Positions 32,790-44,440 are shown, numbered from the stretch's first letter. The stretch is DNA of 64,000 bases from Periconia sp. R9002 (GCA_023627715.1 JAMAHW010000028.1:186001-250000), one strand, 5' to 3'. Program-made: numbers and translations. Notes: generated by a model not told the origin, from the sequence alone.

Positions 32790-34006
32790 ATTAGGGGTTT
32801 GCTATTCTTTTATTGGATGAAGCGTGTGTCATATACTCTTTTTTCCGTGTTTTGAAGAAAAAAAGTCTGTGGATTGCTTAGCGTTTTCCTACCTCTTTCC
32901 TTTCTTTTTCTTTTGCAATCTTCCCCGTTCTCTCTCTCTCTCTCTCTCTCTTTGTGTCCATCATGTCCCTGCCGTTCCTCTCTTCCTTTGTCTACCTACA
33001 TAGGTACATATGTACCTCTCTCTCTCTCTCTACCTTTTCTTTTTCCCTTTCCCATCTCTTCTACCCTTTTAAATTTTTCTCCATGTACTCACTTTTATCA
33101 TACTTTATTCTTGGTTCTTTCTTGTACATGTTTATTACTTATATATCGCATCGATCTGTCTATACATAACATCTACCTTACCTACATACATATACAAAAA
33201 AAACAATAAATAACTTTACGTATCATCATCGCATATGGCACGGGAAAACGCGTATCAGGCACATCTTTGTTCTTACCTTGGCCAAGCTTGTGTTTCGGAC
33301 GCTGTTGTGTGTTTGAGATTGGACTTGGGTACTTACAATATAAAGGTATGTACAAATGGACTTGAGGGGGGGAATTGCGAGGAACTTGTGCAATTGGAGA
33401 TGATGATTTGTGGTGCATTTGTTTCGTTTCTTTTTCTTTTTCTTTTCCTGTGTGTTCACGTATCCGGGAGGGAGGAGGAAAGGATGTCCCGGGGTAGAAA
33501 TGCATCGCATTAAATCTTATTGTTTAGAAAGAATACATATAACAATATCCTTTTCATCGTCATGCTCTTACTCCTTCCTCCCTTTCTTCTTTTGTTCTAC
33601 ATAAATTACACATGATGGTACAGGGGCGAGCATGCGGACCTTGTACTACATACATAGGTATGTACATGTCTTCCACCTTTATTTCCCTTGATGCGTGGCT
33701 GAGTCGGCACGTGTAGGTGTATAAGAGATACCTACCACGCGCTGTGTTGATTAGGTTGGGTTGGGTTAACGTCCACTGCCATTGTCGATATTCTATGAAG
33801 GACGGGAGGTTATCATGGATACGGTATCCGTCCGCATTTGGTTTTCCGTCTGCCTCGTGTGGTTGGTTTGCTGGGTGAGGATATGATCCCTCGCGGAAGC
33901 AGAGACGGGGAGGGATGGGTATATGGAGGTGGAGGGCTTTGGTTCCGTTTAGATGATCTTGGTAGACTCGTGGGATTATGCGTTCCATAGATATTGGGGG
34001 AATCAA
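32790..34006. other. intergenic, 1.2 kb, pyrimidine-rich
   Basis: Between converging genes, so mostly 3' UTR. It holds CT microsatellites at 32930-32951 and 33016-33031 and TACATA/TACCTA motifs. No gene is supported. Confidence 0.55.
32930..32951. repeat. (CT)n microsatellite
   Basis: About eleven CT units in the 3' region of the MFS gene, with a shorter CT run at 33016-33031. Confidence 0.9.
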
Positions 34007-34672
34007 TCAATCATCGTCCTCAATAACCAAGCCAACCTCGTCGGCGTTCTTGACTTCTCCGCCACCGTTCAGGACGGCGTCTTCGTCCTTGTTACCCTCT
34101 TGGTTTTCGTTTTTATCCCCGTCGCCCTCCTCCTGCGTCTTCCTGGCATTGGGAACTAGCTTTTTCTTCGCTGCTCCCGTTGCTTCCGCACCTCCCTCTG
34201 CACCACCGCTGTTCTTCTTCCCCATCTTCGCTCTCTCCTTCCGCAGTCTCGCCTTCTCCCTCTTCTCCCGGTTCTTCTCCGTCTTCTCCCGATCCCGCCG
34301 CTCAACCTCCTCCTTCTTCTCCCGCGCAGCCTTCTCGTCTTCCTCCCTTCTGACTTCCTCGTCCATCAGTCGCAAGCGCTCATACTCGCGCCGCCGACTC
34401 GCTTTGTAGACGTGGAACTCGCCGCTGCCTGCGCCGGCGCTGCTGCCTTGCACGTTGGCGACGATCTCTGGGGGTGCGGGGACGTTGGATTTGGAGCCCA
34501 CGAGGGCGGTCGAGGGAGGGATGCGGATTTCTCGGTCCGGCTTTGCGAAGAGGGCTTGCACTTGTGCGGCTTGTATGTCGCGCGCGGGGTTGGAGGACCG
34601 CGCTTTTTTGAGTGGTCGTTTGCTGCGCGGGTCGGCGGATGTGGGGATAGCTTCGGGGATGGGTTCGGACAT
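34007..34672 (-). CDS. PRKRIP1-like protein (DUF1168), splicing-associated
   Basis: 221 aa in one exon, with the layout of the DUF1168/PRKR-interacting protein 1 family. The human member sits in the catalytic spliceosome. After a short N-terminus with KRPLKKARSSNP comes a segment with FHVYKASRRREYERLRLMDEE (about 85-106). This is the most conserved part of the family, followed by a long charged helix (about 106-150) rich in Glu, Lys and Arg. The C-terminal third is acidic and disordered. The basic clusters are candidate nuclear signals. It is divergently arranged with the histidine phosphatase gene across 695 bp. Confidence 0.85.
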   Translation of the reverse strand: MSEPIPEAIPTSADPRSKRPLKKARSSNPARDIQAAQVQALFAKPDREIRIPPSTALVGSKSNVPAPPEIVANVQGSSAGAGSGEFHVYKASRRREYERLRLMDEEVRREEDEKAAREKKEEVERRDREKTEKNREKREKARLRKERAKMGKKNSGGAEGGAEATGAAKKKLVPNARKTQEEGDGDKNENQEGNKDEDAVLNGGGEVKNADEVGLVIEDDD

Positions 34673-35367
34673 GTTGGTGTGCGGGCTGGTTTGGGTGAGG
34701 AAGGTATCGAGGGTGAGCGGAGATGTTCGATGAGCGCGCGACCGAGTGGTTGATGTGGTGGCACCCGAGGATCGTTTGTATGTGTCTCGGTGACTATGCG
34801 CGCTTTAGGTAAGGCGTCTGAAGGGCGTGTAGAGGCAAGATGGTGGTGGGAGCGTCGAATCTCTTGGGTAGGTAGTGTTGGGTGAGGGAAGAGATGACGC
34901 GATGTTGTCTGTTTATGCGGCCTAGCGCTCGGGCCACGTGGGAGAAGCAATTTTTAATTTCTGACCGGAGGAGTGAGATCGGAGATAATTAATCGACGGC
35001 AGGGAACCCAAGAACGGAAAGACGAGAATGTTCGGCCAAAATATTTGTAAAAACCCAACGTGACGTGAAAAGTGATGGCGAGCGGAGCAGGGGGTGCGTG
35101 GCGTGTCAAAGATGGGGGAGCGACACCTTTGAGCTTATCATGAAACGCCGTCTGGCACGTCTAGAGCTGCTGCGGCAAGTACATGTATCCACTCCACCGG
35201 TCAGGTTGACTCCCACTGTCAAAACCCCTCCATAGCCCTCTTCTTCTTTTTCCCTTGCCCTCACTGTCCGTCCCGCGCATAAGACAGCATTCATCTTTTG
35301 ACTGCAGAAGTCTCAGTATACACATTCGCAGATACACCAAAGGGCCGCAGGATAGCCAATTGCCACC
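34673..35367. promoter_or_regulatory. divergent promoter region, PRKRIP1-like and histidine phosphatase genes
   Basis: 695 bp between opposite ATGs. TAGGTA motif near 34866; no TATA box is evident. Small frames overlapping it are judged chance. Confidence 0.5.
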
Positions 35368-37207
35368 ATGGGAAAGCCTCGGGTGAGTGGACCGTTGATT
35401 TCTTATGCCCAAAAACACCAACCTACACCTTCGCGAATCCAAAATATGGGGTGAGCGCATGCTAACAGACAATGTCTAGATGATCATTCTGGTGCGCCAT
35501 GCCCAGTCTGAAGGGAATAAGAATCGCGACATCCACCAGTTCATCCCCGACCACCGCGTGAAGCTCACCGCCCACGGCCGCTTGCAAGCTGAAGAGGCCG
35601 GCCGCCAGCTGCGTACTCTGCTCAAGCCCGACGACACGATCCAATTCTTCACCTCGCCCTACCGCCGTACTCGCGAGACCACCGAGGGTATCCTCAAGAC
35701 GCTCACTTCGGACGACCCCACGCCGTCACCCTTCCCCCGCCACAAGATCAAGGTCTTTGAGGAACCCCGCCTACGCGAGCAGGACTTTGGCAATTTCCAG
35801 CCATGCTCTGCCGAAATGGAGAGGATGTGGCAAGAGCGCGCCGACTACGGCCACTTCTTTTACAGGATTCCCGACGGTGAGAGCGCCGCCGATGCCTACG
35901 ATCGCGTCAGCGGCTTCAACGAGAGCTTATGGCGCCAGTTTGGCGATGAGGACTTCCCCAGTGTTTGCGTGCTCGTCACCCACGGCATGATGACCAGAGT
36001 CTTCCTCATGAAGTGGTACCATTGGTCTGTCGAGTATTTTGAAGACTTGCGCAACGTCAACCACTGCGAATTCATCATCATGAAGCAGAGCGAGACCAAT
36101 GGAAAGTACATTCTGCAGAACGAACTGCGCACATGGTCCGATCTCAAGCGTCGCTCTGCGGCTGCTGCTCAAGGGAATGGAAATACCGCGGCCTCACCTA
36201 GCACATCTCGCACAAGCACCGTCTCCAACGGCGACTCGTCGCCTACCATTCCTGTGCGCCGCTGGGGCGGATGCATTAACGGCTGTAACCACGACAAGAT
36301 GAACTGGCCGCGCCGAGTCATGCGCAAGAATACGGCCGATTTTCTTAGCAACCAGCCCGTGACCCTGCCCCCGGCCTCGCTCGACGGCGAGAAAGAGGAT
36401 CATCCAGTCGCAGCCCAAGAAGCCGACACCAAGGAACTGTCATCCGTTGCAAACAAACCTATCCGGCGCGCCAGCACGAAAACTGCTCCCGTCCCCACCA
36501 TGCCCCTAACTCCAGCTTCCCCCAATGACGCCTCGGACGACCTTTCTAGCTCCGACGACGCTCCAGGCGTCCTGAGCAGCGAAGAAGCCCCAGCCGCAGA
36601 TTCCTCTTCGTCCCTCCATCCCCCATCTTCGCGCACGACGCAAAATCCTGCGCCCCGCACCGCCGCTATCATGCGCCATCTACATCCTCCGCATAGCCCG
36701 GGCGGCGGCGAAGGCTTCTCCGACGACTCGGACTACTTCCCAGGCATGCAGTACCTCCACCGGCACCATCACCACCATCACCACAACTCGCCGGGTAAGG
36801 CCCGCGCACGCGCCAGCTCCAAGGGCCGCAGTCAGCAGCTCAAAGAGACCAAAGCAGCACGCAAGCAAACGGAAAAGGGCTGGATGGAGCAATCGGGTAT
36901 GGGTACCGGCGCGCGAGCCGACGCCCTCGGCGATGGCGAGGAACTCAGCGATGTCCCTACCAAGCCCGCCGTTTCCTCCTCTATCGATGGCACGTTGGCC
37001 GGTGCGGCTGCTAACACTCCCACCAACACCCACAAACCCATCCTGAGAGAAGCGCTCAAGGGCGACATGATTGTGGAGAATTCCGAGGAGGAGCGCGCGG
37101 ACGGCACCGAAGAGGTTGATGTCAAGGCTAGGGAGGGCACGTTGGGAGACAAGGACGTCGACGAGGCGAAGGCGAAGGAACAGCGGAGCTTGGATGAGGT
37201 GTATTGA
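35368..37207 (+). CDS. phosphoglycerate-mutase-like histidine phosphatase
   Basis: A 5-codon first exon (35368-35382, MGKPR) and a second exon 35480-37207 give 580 aa. The histidine phosphatase fold spans about 6-220. The catalytic motif is LVRHAQSEGN with phospho-accepting His12. Other core residues are YRRTRET (about 79) and the second catalytic His in VLVTHGMMTRVF. The half that follows is unlike classic mutases: disordered, Ser/Pro-rich, with an eight-residue His cluster (HRHHHHHHH) and basic patches. Fungal relatives include acid-phosphatase-like proteins; the substrate is unknown. The tiny first exon is supported by the ACC ATGGG context and by the need for residues before the first strand; translation could otherwise begin at the ATG at 35480. 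Confidence 0.85.
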
Positions 37208-37888
37208 GCGTAAAAGCGATCGCTGGTTTCTTACTGTTTCAGCGATTTTTCCCCTCCCCCTCTTGTTTTCTTTTCAAAAAGGCTGGCCTGCTTGGAGCGT
37301 TTTCGTCGTGTCGATGCCGTGTGTGGAATCACCGGTAGTGTTAGATTGTCTTTTTTCCCTTTTTCTTTCTTTGCTGAATGTTACTTTGAACATGACAGGT
37401 CAATGATAACGACACGAGTTTCCGAGGAAATGATGAAGAGCAATGAATTATCAGTTACATGTACTCGAATGACTTGGATTTTAGCAGCGACATCAGCGAC
37501 CGGCTTAACTTATGTATGTGGCAAGATGAGAATCACGGTTAAATAACAGAAAAAGCGACGACGACATAAAAAAGTTAACGAAAAATAATGTTGGATTTTG
37601 CGGGGTTCTTTTCTTCTTTTCTTGCGCTACGTTTATGTGTAAAAGTGAAGTGAACCAACCCAACCCAACGAAATAAGTTCCAACGAAAGCAAGAGCGACA
37701 GCTGGTAATTATGTATCGTTACACGTATGTGCAACCCCCTAAGAAACGCAGGTAAGCTAAGTACCTACATACGTCTTTACCTATCCCCTTCACAATCCCT
37801 TTACATCCACCCTCAAATCCCCCCTCTCGCCCTCTCTCTATCCTCCCACCCCAACCACACACATCAGTAAACCTCCCCTTCACCTAAC

Positions 37889-37914
37889 CTTACCTTACCT
37901 TACCTTACCTTACC
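37889..37914. repeat. (CCTTA)n microsatellite
   Basis: About five tandem CCTTA units with degenerate edges, in the intergenic DNA downstream of the histidine phosphatase gene. Confidence 0.85.
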
Positions 37915-40340
37915 TTTACCTCTCCTTATCCACCGCCCGCCTCCCCTTCACTTTCACAACTACCCCCTCAACCCATCTCTATACATCATCTGTCATCCTT
38001 CACTTCCCGACTTCCTCAGTTCTAGCTATAAACAAAGGGATAAAGAGGAGTAACGGTAGGGGGGATAGTGAGGGTGTAAGTAGTGAGGTTTTAGATCAGG
38101 TAGCGGAGAGGATGGAAGTGAAGTAAGTAAGTCCAGTGTTTAGGTGGGTGGGACGAGAATGTTTTTGTAGGTACTTAGTGTTGGATCAATTGAAGGGGTT
38201 GGGTGAGGTTTGCAGGTAAGTAGTAAGTGGTTTTGCAAGACTTGAGAGATCAATTTTCTTTGTTGCTTACAGTCGAAAGATCAACAGATATGTGATACAG
38301 TATGGGTCGAAAATTCGGTGGTTTTGTGTAGCTATGTGGCGCAACTGCCGTTTTTTCTTTGTTTCCGCTTGGGGTATTCTTGGTTTGAGGGATGGTTGGT
38401 ATTGAGAAAATTAGTAGGTCTACTTTGAAGTTGTTCCATGCATCTACTTTGGATTTGATGTGCGTAACGACGGGGAATTTCATTCCGTCTATGCGTTTTT
38501 TTGTCTGTGTGTGTTTGTGTGTGACGGTCAATTCCTGGTAGCTTTCCATCAAAGTACATCACTGATTGATGGTTTTTTTTGTTCGACAGATTGAGTGACA
38601 TGCTACCACCGGTTACTTCCAACACCTACTTGTGTCGTAAGAATACTACGAAGCGTGATGCCATGGCGTCCAAGGAAGGTGCAATCGCACACCCAGCCCT
38701 CGAACGGTAAATGGTGTAATAACTCCAACTCCACGAGTCCGTGCCACCTCAACACTTCCACTCACCCTAATCGCCCAACCATTAAATACAGTAGTGCTAC
38801 CGCACATCATCCAGATCGTGCAATTCGTGGACGGGAAATCTGCACGGACAACGGCAGAATTCTCCGTCGATCCCCGCCATGGAATTTACCTATAGGAAGC
38901 TTGTTTCGACCGACCGCGCGTGCATATATACCCCTGCGTACTCCCCTCGTAGCTCCAAAGTGAATCGGCGGTACCTATCTGTGTGTTACTTGTCGCTCGG
39001 GTTGAGCCGTGGACTTGGCTGGATGTCAGATAGAAATTGAGCCGCCTTCATATATATCCCTGACGGCGGGGGATGATTGGTCGGGAGAACACCATACCCT
39101 TCACCTTACTCGAAGGACAGCGTGGCGCTCTTCAACCATGCTATTCGTTTTTTTTTCCTTTTCATTTTCCTTGTATTTTCTTTGTGAGATTTTGATAAGC
39201 TGGGTGAGTTCCAGTGCGACCAAGGACTGCAATATAGATAGATGAGGTGATGAGATTGCTCAAAGCCAGTAAGCTACACCTTTCCGATTCTACCTTGGTA
39301 ATTGCGCAGTCTGGAATCAAGGTGACGAAATCGGTGAGCCAGGTACTCTGAGCAGAAAACAGGTGTGTTTCCTGGCTTTGCGACATGTGTACCCAGAATT
39401 TTGTCATGCATTGCCCGTCATCATGTAGACTAACTATACAGCCCGCTGCCTATGCATCATGCTAAATGCTAAAAGGGTAAATGCCATCGGAAATTCCGCG
39501 TGGGCGAACATGGGCGCATATTTGTCTCCTGCATCTCTGGTCGATCGTAGAGCTATCTCTCCATATCAGTCTCCTTTTAACAATACGAACTTTCACAAAA
39601 GCACCCAAACCTGAAGAAAGAAGAAAAAAATTTATCCACTATTTTGGTTAACCAAGTATACGTTGTTTCACACTGCCATCACTACCATTGGTGCTTGGGT
39701 GTGTGTATGAACATGAAACAGCACTCAATTCCAACAAGCCGGTGCTTCATGTTCATGAAGGCCCACCAACTCAGTCCTGTTTGGTTCGTTATCCCAGGTA
39801 CATTCCCTTTGGTAAAGGCTTGGCTTCCCTAAAACCCAGATCTGGCGTACTTCACGGCACACTCTATGGCATAATACAGATCGCTGCCATTAATTCTCTC
39901 GGCAACCAACCAGGGTGCGCAGCGTACGCAAAGGCCTGATTTACCGAGTACCATATACTTCCCCCGCACGAATTATTGCTCTGCAGGTGGTCCATATATC
40001 GAGCTACCAATGCGCATCGGAAATTTGGTACTGCATGATGCAGAGTACAGGGTAACACAGCGGCCCCGGACTTGGTCGCACGGCATGGCGAATAAACGCC
40101 ATAAACAAGCTGTTTACACGGCGAAGCTTGAGTGCACAGAGATATTAAGCCTCATTAAACGCCACGGTTGATCACCCCATACTGTGTCAAAGAAATGCTA
40201 TAGCTGATGTTGTGATATGACGTTTTGACGACCAGGAATGGCATCAATTGTAAACGGAGAGCCCGGTAACCTTGCCCCCGCTACAGGATATCAAAAGGAA
40301 TAACTATCAAGAGAGGGGATGATTTCCCGTGGGAAGGAAA

Positions 40341-40347
40341 TATATAA
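40341..40347 (+). promoter_or_regulatory. TATA box of the Gly/Pro-rich secreted peptide gene
   Basis: TATATAA about 170 bp upstream of the ATG at 40514. It is one of the few clear TATA boxes in the window, and would suit a regulated, highly expressed secreted product. Confidence 0.5.
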
Positions 40348-40513
40348 GATCCATCGATGACCCCAAAGCTTAACATTGAGACCTCATCCAAGCAAGCCTA
40401 GGAATCCTTTTGTTTCATTCTCTCTACTCGACGATTTCGATCTCGATCCCATTTGCAACAAGACATTCATTCACCCTTCCTCGAAAAGAGATCAACCCAG
40501 CAAACTCGCAAAA

Positions 40514-41239
40514 ATGAAGTTCTCCATCATCGCCCTCTTCATCGCCGGGTATGCCTCCTCTTTGCAGACATTCTTGGCGAACCTTCCAATCAAGACACAT
40601 CGTCTAACATTTGTAACAGTGCTGTCGCCGCTCCGCTTGCCGTCGAGCGCCAGGCAGGTCCTCCTACTGGCCTTCCTAAGCCGACTGGTCTTCCTAAGCC
40701 TACTGGCAAGCCTACTGGACCTCCTAAGCCTAGTGGAACTCCTCCTCCATTCCCCACCGGTGCCCCTGGCGTCCCCGGTGGTCCCCGTAAGTGAAGATTT
40801 CCATTCGACATATACGTCACCTCACTCCCTTATGCAACCGACTCTGCGCATTCATAAAATCTGAAGACTGAGAATATTTCTACAGGCCCTACTGGCGGTT
40901 TCCCGGGTTTCCCGGGTGGTCCCCGTAAGTAAAGCTTTTTAATCAACATAGTCACCACCTCACTCCTTCATGGCGACCAAGTTTAAGCATTCATTGATAC
41001 AATATCCATAGGTCCCACTGGTGGCTTCCCCGGTTTCCCTGGCGGTCCCCGTACGTAAAATTTTTCCATCTCCATCCACTTCTCTTCACGCATACAAAGT
41101 CTAAGCATTCACTAATCCAATCTCTACAGGTCCCACTGGCGGATTCCCAGGCGCCCCCGGTGCCCCAGGCGCTCCCGGCGCTCCCACCATCGGCCTCCCT
41201 CCTTCGATCCCCACAGCCGTCCCCGTCCCTTCCTCTTAG
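40514..41239 (+). CDS. small secreted Gly/Pro-rich (collagen-like) peptide with repeated exons
   Basis: Five exons, 40514-40548, 40620-40786, 40886-40924, 41012-41050 and 41130-41239, join in frame to give 129 aa. The signal peptide is MKFSIIALFIAGAVAAP, followed by LAVERQ, a possible processing site. Exon 2 carries short GLPKPT/GPPKPS-type repeats. Exons 3 and 4 are both 39 nt and encode the same 12 residues, PTGGFPGFPGGP, flanked by split Arg codons. Exon 5 starts with a variant of the unit and continues APGAPGAP. All these junctions are phase 1, so units can be added without frame change. The introns between them are similar too. No known domain is present; a secreted structural or host-interaction role is only a guess. 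Confidence 0.8.
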
Positions 41240-42199
41240 ATGGTAACTTCTGATATCGAAAAAATCAAAAATCAGAACCGTTGAAAATTCGGGCATTGGC
41301 ACCCTCTTTTCCTTTTCTCTCTCTTTTCAAGGGACAAGCTTTTATGTATATACCTCTACTTCTTCTGAACACACTTTGTCAGTCGTTACTTTTTTTCGAG
41401 TGCGGGCATTCGCTTGGGCCGTTTGTCCCGCGGACTCGCACTTTGGATGGTTGGTGTAGATTGTGAAATGAACATAGGGTATCGATGACAATATTCCTCT
41501 GTCCTTAGACATGTTTGTTTGTTTTTTGGATCATGCCTGTGTCGTATGTTAAAGATTGATGCTATTGTGACTATTTAGCAACGTTTGATTTATCCAGTTA
41601 TATAATAAGAGGCTGAAACAGCTGGATTTCATAAAGTTTCAATGAATATATGTAGATTTACAGACTAGTCATCAGATATCTAGGGGTATTAGGACACCCT
41701 ACTATCTATGCCATATCTGGATATTTAGGGCTTCGCATAACTATACAATGTATCCAGAACAGAGAGAGTAGAGTGTAGATACTCCTGTGTAAATAGAATA
41801 TTGAAATATTCATTTGGAATAACCATATTCCGTGAAAGTTTCCCAATATATCAACACAAAAGTGGAGAAGTACGTAAACGTATAATGCAAGATGAACCTA
41901 GGGGAAGCACAGTGCACTAGAGGAGAGGAAACACACATATTACATGTAAAAAGGCGCAAGTTTATAGAGAGGGTATAAGGTAACTAGGGGTATTAGAACA
42001 TTCCGATACATGTGCAACCTCTCAGTGCATTTACCTACTAGTAGTAGGGGAATCCATTTAGTATAACGTATATAGAGCACACGTATCACTTAAAGCACGT
42101 CAAGGAAGGGTGGATAAGGAGAATATGTATTGCTATCAAGAGACTATGATACGTCTCGATTCACTATCTAGTATCTGTGAATTCAACTATCTGAAGCCC
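41240..42199. other. intergenic, 1 kb, AT-rich
   Basis: No gene supported. AT-rich DNA at about 41560-42110 carries two direct copies of a 17-bp motif and looks like decayed repeat DNA. Short runs such as the one at 42110 are chance frames. Confidence 0.5.
41680..42000. repeat. two direct copies of ctaggggtattagRaca, possible decayed element
   Basis: Copies at 41680-41696 and 41984-42000 differ at one position and lie 304 bp apart in the same orientation, within AT-rich sequence. They may mark the ends of a decayed LTR or MITE, but no terminal dinucleotides or target duplication could be assigned. Confidence 0.4.
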
Positions 42200-43312
42200 T
42201 TAGGCTTTGTGATGCTGGCTGATGAGGAAGTAGTCGTCCCTCAGGTAGCGCAAGATGTCGTCGTCGGACATCTTGGCGGCAGCCAAGCTGTCCGCCAACT
42301 CATCTACCACCTCATCATCCCTGCTGGGCGCGTGCTTGAGGAGGGCATCCGGGTCGCCCATTGAGCCCTTGTACTCACTGTCTCCCGTGCAGACGTAGCC
42401 CGGATACCATTGCATGAGCTTGTCCAAGATGGGGTGGTCCTTGCGAAGCCCGGCGAGAGGGCGTCCGTCGATGACAATGTGCTCGGTGATTGGAGCGTCG
42501 AAGAAGGTGTTGGGATGGGGAGTGTCGATGTCCATTGCGTCTCCCTCGTCATCGCTAGTGGCGGCGGGCTTCTTGCCTTTCTTGCCGCGCTTGCGGTTCT
42601 TGCTCCGCTTGAACTGCTTGGGGACGTACTCGGCGGCGGCGTCTGCATTTTGCGCTCCCAAGTCGGTACCGGTTTCGTCGACGAAGGATGCGAACAAGCA
42701 TTTGATCACGCCGTTCATACTCTTTTTTCGGAATTCTACCATCTGCTTCGAAATCTTGGCAAGAAGCATCCTAGTGGTATGTTTGCCATACACCTCGAAT
42801 TCCCAAGGCCTAATTATCAGTTCATCGATGAAAGCGGAACGAGAAGCGCAAGGGTTCTTGGGGTCGACGAAGTTTGGATGGCCCATCTCTTCCAAGCATG
42901 CGAAAAGGTAAGTCATCTGAAAGCCGGAGGCTTTTTGGTTTTGTTTGTCGGAGAACGCTATGTAACAGCGAAGTCGAGTCTCGCGGAAGAACCGGTTGAA
43001 GCTCATGTTGGGGTCGTAGTTGGAGCGGAAGTAGGACAGAAGGGCATCCGGGTCGCACTCGTGAATAGGTCGCTGCTGCAAAGCATAGATAGCATTGCGT
43101 ACCCGGTATTCGAGAATTCCCTGAAGCGTAGCACCATAGGGGACAATGGCATCGTCTGCGAAGGGCCAATTTGCTCCGTGCTCCTCGGTGGCGGTGAGAA
43201 TTTCGTCGATAGTAATGTCAGGCATAAGTTGCATTGGCACTTTGCTCAACTTGTAACGAAGCAGCTTCATAAGCTTCTCCTTCTGGTCGTCCGTGACAGC
43301 ATTGGCAGACAT
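42200..43312 (-). CDS. hypothetical protein, 370 aa
   Basis: Unrecognised. A single exon with a good ATG (tacaATGtct) at 43312. The N-terminal about 220 residues look like a compact, mostly helical domain with aromatic and Cys residues (FRETRLRCYIAF, RPWEFEVYGKHTTRML). A basic segment follows (KRSKNRKRGKKGKK, about 235-250), a strong nuclear-localisation candidate. An acidic patch with DDEGDAMDID comes next, then a second conserved-looking block (HIVIDGRPLAGLRKDHPILDKL). The C-terminus is acidic and helical. Nuclear location is likely; function cannot be stated. Confidence 0.75.
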   Translation of the reverse strand: MSANAVTDDQKEKLMKLLRYKLSKVPMQLMPDITIDEILTATEEHGANWPFADDAIVPYGATLQGILEYRVRNAIYALQQRPIHECDPDALLSYFRSNYDPNMSFNRFFRETRLRCYIAFSDKQNQKASGFQMTYLFACLEEMGHPNFVDPKNPCASRSAFIDELIIRPWEFEVYGKHTTRMLLAKISKQMVEFRKKSMNGVIKCLFASFVDETGTDLGAQNADAAAEYVPKQFKRSKNRKRGKKGKKPAATSDDEGDAMDIDTPHPNTFFDAPITEHIVIDGRPLAGLRKDHPILDKLMQWYPGYVCTGDSEYKGSMGDPDALLKHAPSRDDEVVDELADSLAAAKMSDDDILRYLRDDYFLISQHHKA

Positions 43313-44310
43313 TGTAACGAGTAAGCGTAGATGAGGAAGTGCAGGTGAAGGAATAATGCGATGCAGATAATGAGGGACAGATAAGTAGAGTTCGTGGGGC
43401 GAGCGTCAGGTGGGGTTGTGGTTGAAGGTGGTTGAAGGTGGTGGAGGGCAAGGCAAGAGGAGCGTGGGTGAGGGCGGTGGTTTACAGATTGTGTGCCAAG
43501 ACCGCAAACGGCCGTCACCGCCTTGACGCTCAGACAGCAAGAGCAGGTAATCAACCAGGCAGAAATGAGAGGTGAAGGCGGTCAAGGCAAGGCGAGGTGA
43601 GAGAAGATTAGGGACGGCGCTCGACTTAGAGCGATGGAGGCTAGGTAAGGGTCACTAGTAGTGATTACTGTACCCTTCTACAATAACATTTGAACTCGGA
43701 TTGCTGAGAATTGCATGTCTACAACTATCCTAGCAGCAGGCGGCAAATCCCACACAGAGTTTTGACTTCTTGATCGGAAAATAACGGCGGATATGATGGT
43801 ATCTATATTGCGGTGTGCGTTTGTTGAATGCCCCAGACTGAGCCTGTGAACTGGCTTGTCCGTTTGCGATGCCCTTCTGCACATTCGATATTTGACATTA
43901 AATTACTCGCTGGTAGTAAATATTCACTTTTCATGTAATCGTAGACACGTAAAGTAGTCTTGTACATACAAGCTTGATGTAGACTAGGTATTCAATGCTG
44001 TAGAAAATGAGTAGACGTGTCTGCTTCTTTCACTAGCAATAGTTGACTTTTCTTAGCCGTTCAACGGGATGAGGAGACTCTGGAGGGAGCAACCAACCTC
44101 AACTTAAGCCGTAGCCAGCAGGGGAGAAGACTGCGTATCAAGACAAGAGGTCAGGTGGAGAAAGAAGCCAGTAAACAAAAACTACAGTTTATTACTTAGG
44201 CTAGAAGGGGGAAATCTGCTGTCTGTACCAGCTTCGAATCAACCTCACTTCCGCAGTTCAGACATTTTTCGTAATAATAATAAAAAAAAAAAAAAACATA
44301 AAAAAAAGTT

Positions 44311-44440
44311 GTCTGATTAGAGGGAGTTACAGCTTGAACCACATCCTCGACCTCTAGTCAGATAATTCGAGGAGTCACAGCTTGAACCGCATCGTCAACT
44401 CGAATTACCCGTTGGGGGTTCGAACTGCTCACATCCGAAC
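44311..44440. repeat. 46-bp imperfect tandem repeat forming consecutive stem-loops
   Basis: Units start at 44311 and 44357 and share the core ACAGCTTGAACC. In unit 1, TCTGATTAGAGG pairs with CCTCTAGTCAGA (11 of 12 plus a T-G wobble). In unit 2, TAATTCGAG pairs with CTCGAATTA. A third stem, GGGTTCG with CGAACCC, follows at about 44415-44440. Confidence 0.65.

Larger units (their letters stand above)
37208..40513. other. intergenic, 3.3 kb
   Basis: No gene supported. It contains a (CCTTA)n microsatellite near 37889-37914. A 122-codon frame at 38595 has chance-like composition. The right end is the promoter of the Gly/Pro-rich peptide gene. Confidence 0.5.

Noticed and set aside
37889..37914. 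CCTTA array as a telomere-like repeat
   Set aside because: The unit is not the fungal telomere unit CCCTAA and the array is short and internal.
42410..43324. 304-codon plus-strand frame opposite the orphan protein gene
   Set aside because: Antisense shadow of the 370-aa gene, which has the better start context and composition.
44400..44440. tRNA-like B box (GGTTCGAA) near 44417
   Set aside because: No A box and no cloverleaf can be folded; it is better read as part of the stem-loop cluster.
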